Assembly (NCBI RefSeq): GCF_028369065.1
Contig: NZ_JAQNDA010000012.1
Location: forward strand, 42,193 to 106,192
Source of the DNA: Marinobacter sp. SS21
GTDB taxonomy: Bacteria > Pseudomonadota > Gammaproteobacteria > Pseudomonadales > Oleiphilaceae
DNA: 64,000 bases
Direction of reading: 5' to 3'
The position numbers were made by a program, and so were the translations under genes. The notes below the pieces were generated by a model that ran no database searches, was not told the origin of the DNA, and saw nothing but the letters and a program-made list of their open reading frames with translations. Below, one piece after another: positions 56,084-63,105 of the stretch (the first letter of the stretch is position 1; every line of letters begins with the position of its first letter).

Positions 56084-57499
56084 TCACCCAAACCAGCCGT
56101 GAATGAACCAGCCGCCCCGCACATCCCGAAACAGCCAGGCCAACTGGCCGCTGGCCAGCTGGGCGATGTAGTAGTCCCGTTGTACCCGTTCGCCATCCCA
56201 CCAGCCGCTGTCGATTCGTTCCGGCTCGGACAGCCACGCTACCGGCGCCTGTTGCAGGGGCTGGGGGCGGGCCAGTAGCCAGAGTGGGCGCAGGGGCTGC
56301 TGGCTGGCCTCCGCCTGCGGTGCGGACCGCGGCCGTAACGACACGCCGGACCAGGCCCGTTCCGGGCGGTGGTCGGCCTCAGGGGCCAGGCGTTGCAGGG
56401 CACCGTCACCCAGCCGGGCTTGCAGGCGGCTGACCAGGGTGTACCAGGCTTCCCGCAGATCCGGGGTTTCCCCCAGCAGATCGGTTCCGCCGGGGGCATC
56501 CCGGTCCAGGAAGCGGCGCACCGTCAGTGCCAGAGCCATCACCGGGGCGCTCAAGGGGTGCTGCTCCAGCCGAATCCGGATCAGCTCGCCAAAGGCACCG
56601 GCCCGATGCTCAGGGCCGGCGGTGCGCAACGACAGTTGGCTGGCCTCCCGGTCCCGGTGGCTGAGGGTCAGGTGCAGGCTGTCGGTATCCTGCTGGCGCC
56701 ACTGCAGATCGGCCTCCAGTTCCGCCAGTATGGGGTGGAGCGGGAACAGCAGGCCCTGGGCCTGTTCCGCTTCCCGTACCAGGTCCACCTGCTGGTGAAA
56801 GTGATGGGGCGGCTGCCAGAAGGCTTGCGGATCGGGGCGTTGCCCCTGGATCCGCTGAACATAGGCCAGGGTCTCCGGCGCCAGGCGCCGGGCCAGTTCC
56901 GCAGCAGGTAACTGAAAGAGCTCCCCCAGCCGGGTCAGACCCAGCCGGGTCAGCCGCTCCTGGGTGCGCGGCTCGAGCTCGGCCGCCGCCAGGGGCAGGG
57001 CGGCTATGCGGGCCTTCAGTCGCTCCTGCTCCTGCTCGCATGTCCCCGGCCCTTGCCGGGCCACCAGCCGGGCCGCTCTGGGCGTCAGGCCTGTGGCCAT
57101 CCAGGCGGTCAACCGACGCTCGGCCAGAGCCTGTTGCAGGGTTTGCCAGAGTTCCGGCACTCCCCCGTACAGCCGGCGAAGGCTGCCGGCCTCCAGCAGT
57201 AGCCCATCGGGTGGCTGCAGCACGATCTGGGCCGCATAGCGGTACAGCCACTGGGCCTGTTGCGCCAGCACCGCCTCGGTCCGGGCTGTGTCCCCTGGGT
57301 GGATGGCCAGATCCGGCACCAGGGTGAGGGCGGTTTTCAGTCGCATGCCCACCTGCACACCCTGCTGTTGCGCCAGGGGACAGACCTGGGCAACCAGCGG
57401 CTGGGGGCCGGACACAACCACCATGGCGGCAGGTTCTTCAAAGGCTCGGCGCAGGTGGTCCAGCAACAGATGGGGGAAGTGCAGGTAGAGCCATAGCAT
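56084..57499 (-). CDS. imuB: ImuB, inactive Y-family polymerase-like protein
   Basis: Scaffold of the ImuABC mutasome, 471 aa. It starts MLWLYLHFPHLLLDHLRRAF where catalytic Y-family polymerases have a DxD (HIDMDxFF), so the first metal ligands are missing; the later acidic pair is also absent (LLLEAGSLRRLYGG). Recognisable parts are VGMRLKTALTLVPDLAI, the HhH-like RLTRLGLTRLGELFQLPAAE (about 180-199), the little-finger region, and a C-terminal tail DYYIAQLASGQLAWLFRD common to ImuB. It likely binds the clamp, ImuA and DnaE2. Separated from imuA by 4 nt. Confidence 0.93.
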   Translation of the reverse strand: MLWLYLHFPHLLLDHLRRAFEEPAAMVVVSGPQPLVAQVCPLAQQQGVQVGMRLKTALTLVPDLAIHPGDTARTEAVLAQQAQWLYRYAAQIVLQPPDGLLLEAGSLRRLYGGVPELWQTLQQALAERRLTAWMATGLTPRAARLVARQGPGTCEQEQERLKARIAALPLAAAELEPRTQERLTRLGLTRLGELFQLPAAELARRLAPETLAYVQRIQGQRPDPQAFWQPPHHFHQQVDLVREAEQAQGLLFPLHPILAELEADLQWRQQDTDSLHLTLSHRDREASQLSLRTAGPEHRAGAFGELIRIRLEQHPLSAPVMALALTVRRFLDRDAPGGTDLLGETPDLREAWYTLVSRLQARLGDGALQRLAPEADHRPERAWSGVSLRPRSAPQAEASQQPLRPLWLLARPQPLQQAPVAWLSEPERIDSGWWDGERVQRDYYIAQLASGQLAWLFRDVRGGWFIHGWFG

Positions 57500-57503
57500 G
57501 AGG

Positions 57504-58199
57504 CTACTCCTGGCCGTGGGAGCCCGCCCAGGGGCCGGTGATGACCTGTGGGCCGTCCTGCGAGGGCAGTCCGGCCCGGCTGGCCACCTCCAACTGACAC
57601 GATTGTCCGGGCCAGCCCCCGCGGCGTTTCAGTACATTGACTCGCAGGCCCTGCCGGGGCGCGGGTTCCAGCTCCAGCCGTAGGGCCGCCGGGGAGTTCT
57701 GGCAGGCATGCCGCCGGGACCGAAAGAGCACGCAGGTGGTGTGTCCGGCCTCCGCGGCCAGTTGCAGCCGGCGAATGTCCCGACTCGCCAGACGTCCGGG
57801 CCAGGCCAGCACCAGGCCGGTGACCGCCGAGCGCAGGCAGTTTTCCAGCGTCCACAAGGTGTCCCCGGTGGAACCCGGACGAATCACCACCACCTGTTCC
57901 AGGGCCACGCCGTGCCGGAGCAGAGCCGGCGCGTAGGGAATGTGGGGCGGGTTGATCCAGAACACGGTGCGTTTGGCCTGTGCAACCCGCCGCATCAATG
58001 GCAGCACCAGTTGCAGTTCGCCAATACCGTCGTGATCCATCAGGCATTCGCTCAGCGCCCCCACCGGCCAGCCGGACTGGTTCAGCTGCTGGTCCAGCGC
58101 GGTGTAGCCGGTGGGTTCGCCAGGCGCCTGGGTGAGGCTTTGGCGATGACCCTGCCACACACGGGCGTCGTGAATCAGGGTGTTGAGGAGTTCGCTCAT
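57504..58199 (-). CDS. imuA: ImuA, SOS mutagenesis accessory protein
   Basis: A 231-aa RecA-fold-like protein without a canonical Walker A, first gene of the mutasome operon. The start is the ATG complementary to 58197-58199 (MSELLNTLIHD), not the open frame beginning 57 nt upstream. Typical segments: GYTALDQQLNQSGWPVGALS, LQLVLPLMRRVAQAKRTVFW, INPPHIPYAPALLRHGVAL and a Cys-containing HTTCVLFRSR. The LexA box sits 17-32 nt before the ATG. In other bacteria ImuA inhibits RecA and recruits ImuB/DnaE2. Confidence 0.9.
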   Translation of the reverse strand: MSELLNTLIHDARVWQGHRQSLTQAPGEPTGYTALDQQLNQSGWPVGALSECLMDHDGIGELQLVLPLMRRVAQAKRTVFWINPPHIPYAPALLRHGVALEQVVVIRPGSTGDTLWTLENCLRSAVTGLVLAWPGRLASRDIRRLQLAAEAGHTTCVLFRSRRHACQNSPAALRLELEPAPRQGLRVNVLKRRGGWPGQSCQLEVASRAGLPSQDGPQVITGPWAGSHGQE

Positions 58200-58213
58200 C
58201 GGTCGTCTCAATA

Positions 58214-58233
58214 TACTGTTTAAATATACAGTA
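58214..58233 (-). promoter_or_regulatory. LexA (SOS) box of imuA-imuB-dnaE2
   Basis: TACTGTTTAAATATACAGTA: the CTGT-N8-ACAG core at 58216-58231 with symmetric TA flanks is a perfect match to the gammaproteobacterial LexA consensus. It is placed just upstream of imuA, where it would block transcription until DNA damage. phhB, divergent, starts 136 bp further on and may be unaffected. Confidence 0.93.
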
Positions 58234-58368
58234 TTCCGAATTATCGGTAATTTCAACCGAAACGAGGGTTGCAGGCCTTTCCGACCGACCGCCTTGAACT
58301 ACCCTGTAAGGAAGCTCTGGCTATAGCTGATGCAGGCCAGCAAACAAACGAAGGTAAGGGGAGCCACC

Positions 58369-58710
58369 ATGACCAAGCTGACCAAGCAGGCCTGCGAAGC
58401 CTGTCGCGCCGATGCACCACAAGTCAGCAACGAGGAGCAGCAAACCCTGTTGCAGGAAATTCCCGGCTGGAGCGTGATTGAGCTGGACGGCGAGCCCCAG
58501 TTGAAGCGGGCGTTCAAGTTCAGGAACTTCATCGAGGCGCTGGCCTTTGCCAACCAGGTGGGCGATCTGGCCGAAGCGGAAAACCACCATCCTGCCCTGC
58601 TGGTGGAGTGGGGCAAGGTCACCGTGCGCTGGTGGACCCACAAGATTGGCGGCCTGCACCGCAACGATTTCATTATGGCGGCACGCACCAGTGAACTGTA
58701 TGAGGGCTAG
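58369..58710 (+). CDS. phhB: Pterin-4-alpha-carbinolamine dehydratase
   Basis: A 113-aa enzyme recycling the tetrahydrobiopterin-type cofactor of phenylalanine hydroxylase. The signature [19 protein letters not shown] followed by [11 protein letters not shown] contains the catalytic His-His and the third His. The ATG at 58369 has AAGGGGAG upstream. No phhA is nearby, so this copy may serve molybdopterin or other pterin metabolism instead. Its stop TAG (58708-58710) shares the four bases CTAG with the stop of the convergent integrase gene. Confidence 0.94.
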   Translation: MTKLTKQACEACRADAPQVSNEEQQTLLQEIPGWSVIELDGEPQLKRAFKFRNFIEALAFANQVGDLAEAENHHPALLVEWGKVTVRWWTHKIGGLHRNDFIMAARTSELYEG

Positions 58711-59705
58711 GGATTGCAGCTGCCCATGGCATCCACCGGGCTGTGTACCCCAAACCCGCCCTTACGAACCACATGGGTATAAATCTCGGTGGTCCGTACA
58801 TCGGCGTGGCCCAGCAGCTTCTGGATGGTGCGAATGTCATAGCCGGCCTCGAGCAGCCGGGTAGCGAAACTGTGGCGAAACGTATGGCTGTTTCCTGGCT
58901 TGTGAATGCCGGCCTGACGGATGGCCCGCTTGAAGTTCTTTTGTACCGTTCTGGCCATCAAATGATGCCGGCGACGGACGCCCGAGCGCGGGTCAACTGA
59001 TCGCATCGGTGCGGGAAACAGGTACTGCCAGCCCGGCTCGACGCTGGCATTGGGGTACTTGCGAGCAAGCCCGTTGGGGAGATAAACCGAGCCAAACCCC
59101 TGAGCAAGATCCGCTCGATGCAGGTGCAACGTCGATTCAACCTGCAGGGTGAGGGAGTCAATCAAAGTATCCGGCAGTAAGGTGACGCGATCCTTTGCGC
59201 CTTTGCCATTCCTGACAACAATCTGCTGCATGGCAAAATCGACGTCCTTGATCCTCAGACGCAGGACTTCGTTGATTCGCAATCCGGAGCCATAAATGAT
59301 CAGGGCGATCAGCTTGAAGACTCCCTCCAGCAATTCAATAACCGCACGGGCCTCCTCAGCGCTGAAAACCGTAGGCAGGCGGGCTGGTTTACGGGACAAC
59401 TCGTACTGCAGCTCATCCAATGGTGTTTGCAAAAACTCCCGATACAGAAAGATCAACGCATTCAGCGCCACGCGTTGAGTGGCAACGCTGGCATTGGCTT
59501 GTAATGCCAGATGCGAGAGAAAGGCCTCCACTTCCGCCGCCGCCATGAGCCTGGGGTGTCTGCGGTTATGAAATCGGATAAAACGTTTGATCCAGAAAAC
59601 GTAGGTTTTCTCTGTTTGATAGGCCAGTCCGCGTTGGCGAATCAAACCGCGGACCTGATCCATAAACCGTGTTGAGTGCGGAGCTATCGGAGGAGGAACA
59701 TCCAT
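58707..59705 (-). CDS. intI: Integron integrase (IntI family tyrosine recombinase)
   Basis: 332 aa; recombines attI and attC sites to capture, excise and reorder gene cassettes. SAM-like N-terminal domain (about 12-95) with [20 protein letters not shown]. Catalytic set: Arg in [13 protein letters not shown] (about residue 149), Lys in [10 protein letters not shown], then [27 protein letters not shown] with His, Arg, His and the nucleophile Tyr (about 312). The insertion between the Lys and HxxR boxes ([19 protein letters not shown]) is the extra domain unique to integron integrases and separates it from XerC/D. It points away from the cassette array, as in all integrons. All catalytic residues are present, so it should be active. 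Confidence 0.96.
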   Translation of the reverse strand: MDVPPPIAPHSTRFMDQVRGLIRQRGLAYQTEKTYVFWIKRFIRFHNRRHPRLMAAAEVEAFLSHLALQANASVATQRVALNALIFLYREFLQTPLDELQYELSRKPARLPTVFSAEEARAVIELLEGVFKLIALIIYGSGLRINEVLRLRIKDVDFAMQQIVVRNGKGAKDRVTLLPDTLIDSLTLQVESTLHLHRADLAQGFGSVYLPNGLARKYPNASVEPGWQYLFPAPMRSVDPRSGVRRRHHLMARTVQKNFKRAIRQAGIHKPGNSHTFRHSFATRLLEAGYDIRTIQKLLGHADVRTTEIYTHVVRKGGFGVHSPVDAMGSCNP

Positions 59706-59721
59706 GTTCTCGATCTCTTTG

Positions 59722-59741
59722 TGCTGTTTATCTATACAGTA
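59722..59741 (-). promoter_or_regulatory. LexA (SOS) box of intI
   Basis: CTGTTTATCTATACAG (core 59724-59739) matches CTGT-N8-ACAG and lies 19-34 bp upstream of the intI start. SOS control of integron integrases is established for Vibrio and class 1 integrons; the site here implies the same rule. The flanks (TG left, TA right) are slightly less symmetric than for the imuA box. Confidence 0.9.
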
Positions 59742-59783
59742 TTTGGCAATAGGAGCCAGTTCGTCAAGCGTTCCTGCTCGGAG

Positions 59784-60042
59784 TTATACGAACAAGTTCG
59801 TAAAACTCCGAGAATCCTCCGGGCAACTATGCTATCTATCTGATATGGTTGAAGGTAACTCAACCGAAGCCCGGAGTTATACGCCCGCAGCGGGCGCGTG
59901 CTTCGCAGGTTTTGGGGCGTATAACTCCAGTATCGACGAAGGCTTTTCGTAACTTATTGGATCTAAGGTCTTTTTGTCGTCGGTCAGGGGATTTCAATTG
60001 GAATTATACGAATGGGTGTTACATGAACGGGTTCGTATAATT
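59784..60042. repeat. Three inverted repeats with TTATACG/CGTATAA arms beside attI
   Basis: IR1 around 59784-59816: CGGAGTTATACGAAC-AA-GTTCGTAAAACTCCG (one mismatch). IR2 around 59872-59933: GGAGTTATACGCCC and GGGCGTATAACTCC around about 28 nt. IR3 around 60002-60042: AATTATACGAA and TTCGTATAATT around 19 nt. The sequence between IR1 and IR2 is itself bounded by CTCCGGGC...GCCCGGAG, so overlapping alternative folds are possible. They may be IntI-binding sites, decayed attC sites or an unrelated element. Confidence 0.7.
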
Positions 60043-60064
60043 AGCTGTTAACTGAAAGGAATCT

Positions 60065-60442
60065 ATGCGAGATCATCTCATAAAGGCTTTTCCGTCTTTG
60101 GTGGAAAAGGAGCTGTCAGATGAGTACATCAGGACTCATGCTGATCCGATGTGGGATGTCCCCCTGATCCCTTTGATCAAAGCTATTCCGATATACATGC
60201 TCTGGTGCGTTGAGCACAGCTCAGAAGAGGGCGAGCTTATTTTTGATAATACAATCAGTGCATTAAACAAGTACGCTAGGGCAAAGACGCCCGACATTGA
60301 ATGGCAAAATTTCAAATTTTCTTGTACACCAGAACAGGTAGAGGCAGTCAAAGCCTTTCTTTATTGGTGTCAGAGCTCGCTATTCCTAGATTATGAGCCA
60401 ACTCTGTCGCGGGCAATAAAGAATTGGGAATCAATCAGTTAA
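60065..60442 (+). CDS. Cassette 1 protein, unknown function
   Basis: 125 aa encoded by the first integron cassette (60048 to 60502). The ATG follows GAAAGGAATCT, a good ribosome binding site. The stop TAA is part of the attC R'' box, which is usual in cassettes. The protein is acidic and helical with one hydrophobic stretch (PLIPLIKAIPIYMLWCVEHS, about residues 36-55) and three Cys. I recognise no domain. Its base composition is clearly more AT-rich than the host chromosome, pointing to foreign origin. As first cassette it should be the most strongly expressed. Confidence 0.75.
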   Translation: MRDHLIKAFPSLVEKELSDEYIRTHADPMWDVPLIPLIKAIPIYMLWCVEHSSEEGELIFDNTISALNKYARAKTPDIEWQNFKFSCTPEQVEAVKAFLYWCQSSLFLDYEPTLSRAIKNWESIS

Positions 60443-60508
60443 CAAGTAGGTGAAGCCGACCGGTACTACGCTGCGCTCCGTACCGGCAGCTTACCCAAGG
60501 CGTTAGCT
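60437..60508 (+). other. attC site of cassette 1
   Basis: R'' AGTTAAC (60437-60443), L'' AAGTAGGTGAAGCC, a central hairpin around CCGGTAC...GTACCGG with loop TACGCTGCGCTCC, L' GGCAGCTTACCCAAGGC, R' GTTAGCT (60502-60508). 72 nt, typical of class 1-like attC sites. L'' and L' pair with an unpaired base of the kind that sets strand choice. Confidence 0.92.
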
Positions 60509-60887
60509 GGTAGGTCTTCGGTCTTTTGGTTGGCTTGGTGCCGAGGCCGGCGTAGTTTGCTCGAGGTTTGGTAGCTCGGTCTGTCAGCGGCATTGTAGTG
60601 AGTCTCGGTGTTCACCTTATGGGGCTGTCCGCCGAAAATTCAATCGGGCTCTGCTACTCTGAAGTTCAGGTTCATTCACCGAGACTTTGGCGGTGGTTTT
60701 AATCACAGTGCATCAGCGTATGGCGGTGCCAGGGCAGCGGAGCATGCCGTCGAGTTGTTAGCCAGGGATTGGTCTTCATCGTTACCCCCAGCTAACCAGT
60801 GCGTCAAATACGTTCCGGGCCTAAAGGCCCTCCACCGGACGGCTTTTGCTCCGCTTCGCTTCGCAAAACCCGCCGTTTACGCAAGCG
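60503..60887 (+). mobile_element. Integron cassette 2, apparently without a gene
   Basis: Bounded by the GTTAGCT core of attC1 and the core of attC2; the R'' box of attC2 (AGCTAAC) complements its own first bases perfectly, proving it is one cassette. No frame inside it is long or bears a good start; a longer plus-strand frame runs through attC2 and out of the cassette. AGTCTCGGTG (60601-60610) and CACCGAGACT (60687-60696) form a perfect ten-bp inverted repeat, so a structured RNA is possible. Its 5' end shares the motif TTTTGG-GGCTTGGTG with cassette 3. Confidence 0.75.
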
Positions 60888-60893
60888 TTAAAT
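60790..60893 (+). other. attC site of cassette 2
   Basis: R'' AGCTAAC (60790-60796), L'' CAGTGCGTCAAAT, R' GTTAAAT (60887-60893) preceded by L' GTTTACGCAAGC. The central part contains GGGCCTAAAGGCCC and TTTTGCTCCGCTTCGCTTCGCAAAA hairpins. 104 nt. L'' GTGCGTCAAA pairs with TTTACGC-AAGC with the expected bulge. Confidence 0.88.
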
Positions 60894-61244
60894 GCCTGGC
60901 TCCGTCGCTTTTGGGCTTGGTGCTCGGGCTCGGTTTTGCAGTTGGTTTCGGGCAAAACACAGCCTCCAATCAGTCATCGGTTTTGGCTGGTAACTCGGGG
61001 TTAAGGTTGTGGGGCAATCCGGCGCAACCATAAGATGTTTTCGCGCATTCGGTGTTCTGGTTCCTGGCGCCATGGGTCAGCTTGGTGCAACGTATCGGGA
61101 GTAGGCATTCAGGGTTGGGTGCCACAATAAAGTGCCGGGTAACCGGCATCTAACAAATCGCATCAGTACGCGGCCGGTGGCCGCCGGACGCCCTTTACGT
61201 GGCTCCTTCGGCGCCACTCCAAGGTCGCCGCTGTGCTCCGCGTT
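60888..61244 (+). mobile_element. Integron cassette 3, apparently without a gene, cut by an IS
   Basis: Starts TTAAATGCC at the attC2 crossover and runs to the GTT core of attC3, where an insertion sequence interrupts the site. Only frames of about 30 codons occur inside (for example from 60892 and 61035), none convincing. The first 45 bp (GCTTTTGGGCTTGGTGCTCGG) resemble the same stretch of cassette 2, although the rest does not. Confidence 0.7.
61148..61244 (+). other. attC site of cassette 3, interrupted at its R' core
   Basis: R'' ATCTAAC (61148-61154, full match to RYYYAAC). L'' CGCATCAGTACGC is answered by L' GCCGCTGTGCTCCGC with one bulged base. The centre holds GGCCGGTGGCC and GTGGCTCCTTCGGCGCCAC hairpins. 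The site ends at GTT (61242-61244), after which the IS begins. GTTATAG reappears right after the IS (63084-63090), giving the missing half of R'. Confidence 0.82.
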
Positions 61245-63083
61245 GAGGCTGTAGAAAAACCCCGAAACCCTCCCGATTTTGATAGCATCAGGCAAACGGA
61301 CAAGGAGTCGTCACGTGGCCAAGCGCAAACCCCGTTTCAAACCCTACAACCCTGACCAGAACGCCATGGTGGTGATCAACTACCAGGACCAGCTCCAGCC
61401 CGGCACCTTTGAGCATGCGGTGCATTACCTGATCGAGCACAAGCTGGACCTGTCGGTGTTTCATCCCAAGTACCGCAACGAAGACACCGGCCGGTTGGCC
61501 TACGATCCGGCCATCCTGCTGAAGATCATCCTGTTCGCCTATTCCCGGGGTATCACCTCCAGCCGCGAGATGCAGTGGTGCTGCGAGACCAACATCCAGT
61601 TCAAGGCACTGTCCTGCGATACCGTGCCGCATTTCACCACCCTGGCCAAGTTCGTCAGCGGCCATGCCGAGGCCATCGAAGCGCTGTTTGAACAGGTGCT
61701 GCTGGTGTGCCACGAGCAGGGCCTGCTGGGCAACGAACTGTTCGCCATCGATGGCTGCAAGATGTCCTCGAACGCCAGCAAGGAATGGTCCGGCACCTTT
61801 AAGGAACTGGAAGAGAAGCGGACCAAATTGCGACGGCTGATCCGCCACCACCTCAAAGCCCACTACGAACGGGACGAGGCGGACACCGAGGCCGAGCTGG
61901 ATCGGGACATCCGCCGGGCCCAGACCATCCTGTCGCTGGATGAGGCCCTCCAGAAAGTCGACCGCTTCCTAAAGACCAACCGCCCAAGGATGGGCCGGGG
62001 GAAGCGGAGCAAGGAAGTGAAGAGCAACATCACCGATAACGACAGCGCCAAGATGACCACCAGCAAGGGCACGATCCAGGGCTATAACGGCGTGGCCACG
62101 GTGGACAAGAAACACCAGGTCATCATCGACGCCCAGGCTTTCGGCGAAGGGCAGGAACACCACACCCTGCAACCGGTGCTGGAGAGCGTCGAAACCCGCT
62201 TCAAGAAACTGGGTATCGCTGACAGCATCTACCAGAAAGGCACCATCGTTACCGCCGACACCGGCTTCGCCAACGAAGCCAACATGAAGTACCTGCACAA
62301 CCGGAAAATCAACGGCTACATCCCGGACAACAAATTCCGCAGCCGCGATCCGAAGTTCGCGCAGCAGAAAACCAGGTACGGCAAGCGCCACCAAGACAGT
62401 CCGGCCACGGACTGGAAAGCGGTCATTCCGGCCAGTGAATTCCAGTTTGATCCGGTGGCGCTGACTTGTGTCTGCCCAGCGGGCGAAACACTGCACTACG
62501 AAGGCACCCGAACCGACCAGAACGGCGTAACCAGAGCCCACTTCCAGGGCCGCTTGCTGCAATGTCGGCACTGTCCGAAGAAACAGCGATGCATGCAGAA
62601 CCCTACCTCGGCGGACCACCGCAAGGGCAAAGGGCGACAGGTCTCCTTCACCCTCGAAAACCAGCGAGCGCCCAACTACACCGACTGGATGAAACACCGG
62701 GTGGACAGCCCCAAGGGCAAGGAGATCTACAGCCACCGGATGTCGGTAGTGGAACCGGTATTCGGCAACATCGGTACCAACAAGGGCCTGAACCGCTTCA
62801 GCCTGCGGGGCCGAAAAAAGGTCCAGGGCCAGTGGCAACTCTACTGCCTGGTGCATAACATAGAGAAATTAACGAATTACGGGCAGTTAGCGGCATAAAC
62901 GAAGGGCATGGCAGCCCAGCCTGTGCCCGAGGCTGAGCGGGCCTACCGCTTCCCGATTAGAAACCGGGCCGAATTCGACACCTTGGGTGGCGGAATCGGA
63001 AAACCGGCCAGTTGCTGGCTGGAAAACAGAATTGGAAATCAGGCGGTGGGATACGGCTCCGGGAAGCGTTTTTCTACAGCCTC
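61245..63083 (+). mobile_element. IS1182-family insertion sequence
   Basis: 1839 bp with perfect 16-bp terminal inverted repeats: GAGGCTGTAGAAAAAC at 61245-61260 and its complement GTTTTTCTACAGCCTC at 63068-63083. GTT flanks both ends (61242-61244 and 63084-63086), either a 3-bp target duplication or two copies of the attC core triplet. One transposase gene fills most of it; the 185 nt after the gene show nothing recognisable. Ends and gene appear intact. Confidence 0.93.
61315..62898 (+). CDS. IS1182-type transposase
   Basis: 527-aa DDE-type transposase. The GTG at 61315 (AKRKPRFKPYNPDQNAM) is chosen for AAGGAG eight nt upstream; the open frame extends 12 codons further. Features: N-terminal DUF772-like HTH region with LLKIILFAYSRGITSSREMQ (about residues 68-87); catalytic Asp in ELFAIDGCKMSSNASKEW (about 148) and IVTADTGFANEANM; C-terminal Cys-rich knob LLQCRHCPKKQRCMQNP; and the Glu-bearing HRMSVVEPVFGNIGTNKG (about 476-493). 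No frameshift or internal stop. Confidence 0.93.
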   Translation: MAKRKPRFKPYNPDQNAMVVINYQDQLQPGTFEHAVHYLIEHKLDLSVFHPKYRNEDTGRLAYDPAILLKIILFAYSRGITSSREMQWCCETNIQFKALSCDTVPHFTTLAKFVSGHAEAIEALFEQVLLVCHEQGLLGNELFAIDGCKMSSNASKEWSGTFKELEEKRTKLRRLIRHHLKAHYERDEADTEAELDRDIRRAQTILSLDEALQKVDRFLKTNRPRMGRGKRSKEVKSNITDNDSAKMTTSKGTIQGYNGVATVDKKHQVIIDAQAFGEGQEHHTLQPVLESVETRFKKLGIADSIYQKGTIVTADTGFANEANMKYLHNRKINGYIPDNKFRSRDPKFAQQKTRYGKRHQDSPATDWKAVIPASEFQFDPVALTCVCPAGETLHYEGTRTDQNGVTRAHFQGRLLQCRHCPKKQRCMQNPTSADHRKGKGRQVSFTLENQRAPNYTDWMKHRVDSPKGKEIYSHRMSVVEPVFGNIGTNKGLNRFSLRGRKKVQGQWQLYCLVHNIEKLTNYGQLAA

Positions 63084-63105
63084 GTTATAGCCACGAGAGG
63101 TGAGC

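Larger units (their letters stand above)
59706..60047 (+). other. attI-containing region of the integron
   Basis: No gene is visible between intI and the first cassette. The crossover point is inferred as G60047/T60048 in GTTAACT, because the first cassette starts TTAACT and its attC R'' box (AGTTAAC) is exactly complementary. The region also carries the intI LexA box and three related inverted repeats (separate entry). The cassette promoter Pc should lie here too, but I could not assign it with confidence. Confidence 0.6.

Noticed and set aside
54212..56278. 688-codon plus-strand frame opposite dnaE2
   Set aside because: Shadow frame of dnaE2, low complexity (Gly/His/Gln-rich), no recognisable domain. 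Similar long shadows opposite alaS (39565-41496), oadB (50856-52217) and apbC (8415-9707) were dismissed for the same reason.
59784..59933. Canonical attC sites made by inverted repeats IR1 and IR2 themselves
   Set aside because: Their arms read GTTATAC...GTATAAC, the reverse of R''(RYYYAAC)...R'(GTTRRRY), so as they stand they are not regular attC sites; they are kept as an unexplained repeat instead.
60608..61033. 142-codon plus-strand frame across cassettes 2 and 3
   Set aside because: It runs through attC2, which is incompatible with a cassette gene, and its composition is what GC-rich hairpins produce by chance.
61969..62856. 295-codon antisense frame inside the transposase gene
   Set aside because: Complement of a GC-rich coding sequence with high third-position GC; the sense strand encodes an intact transposase.
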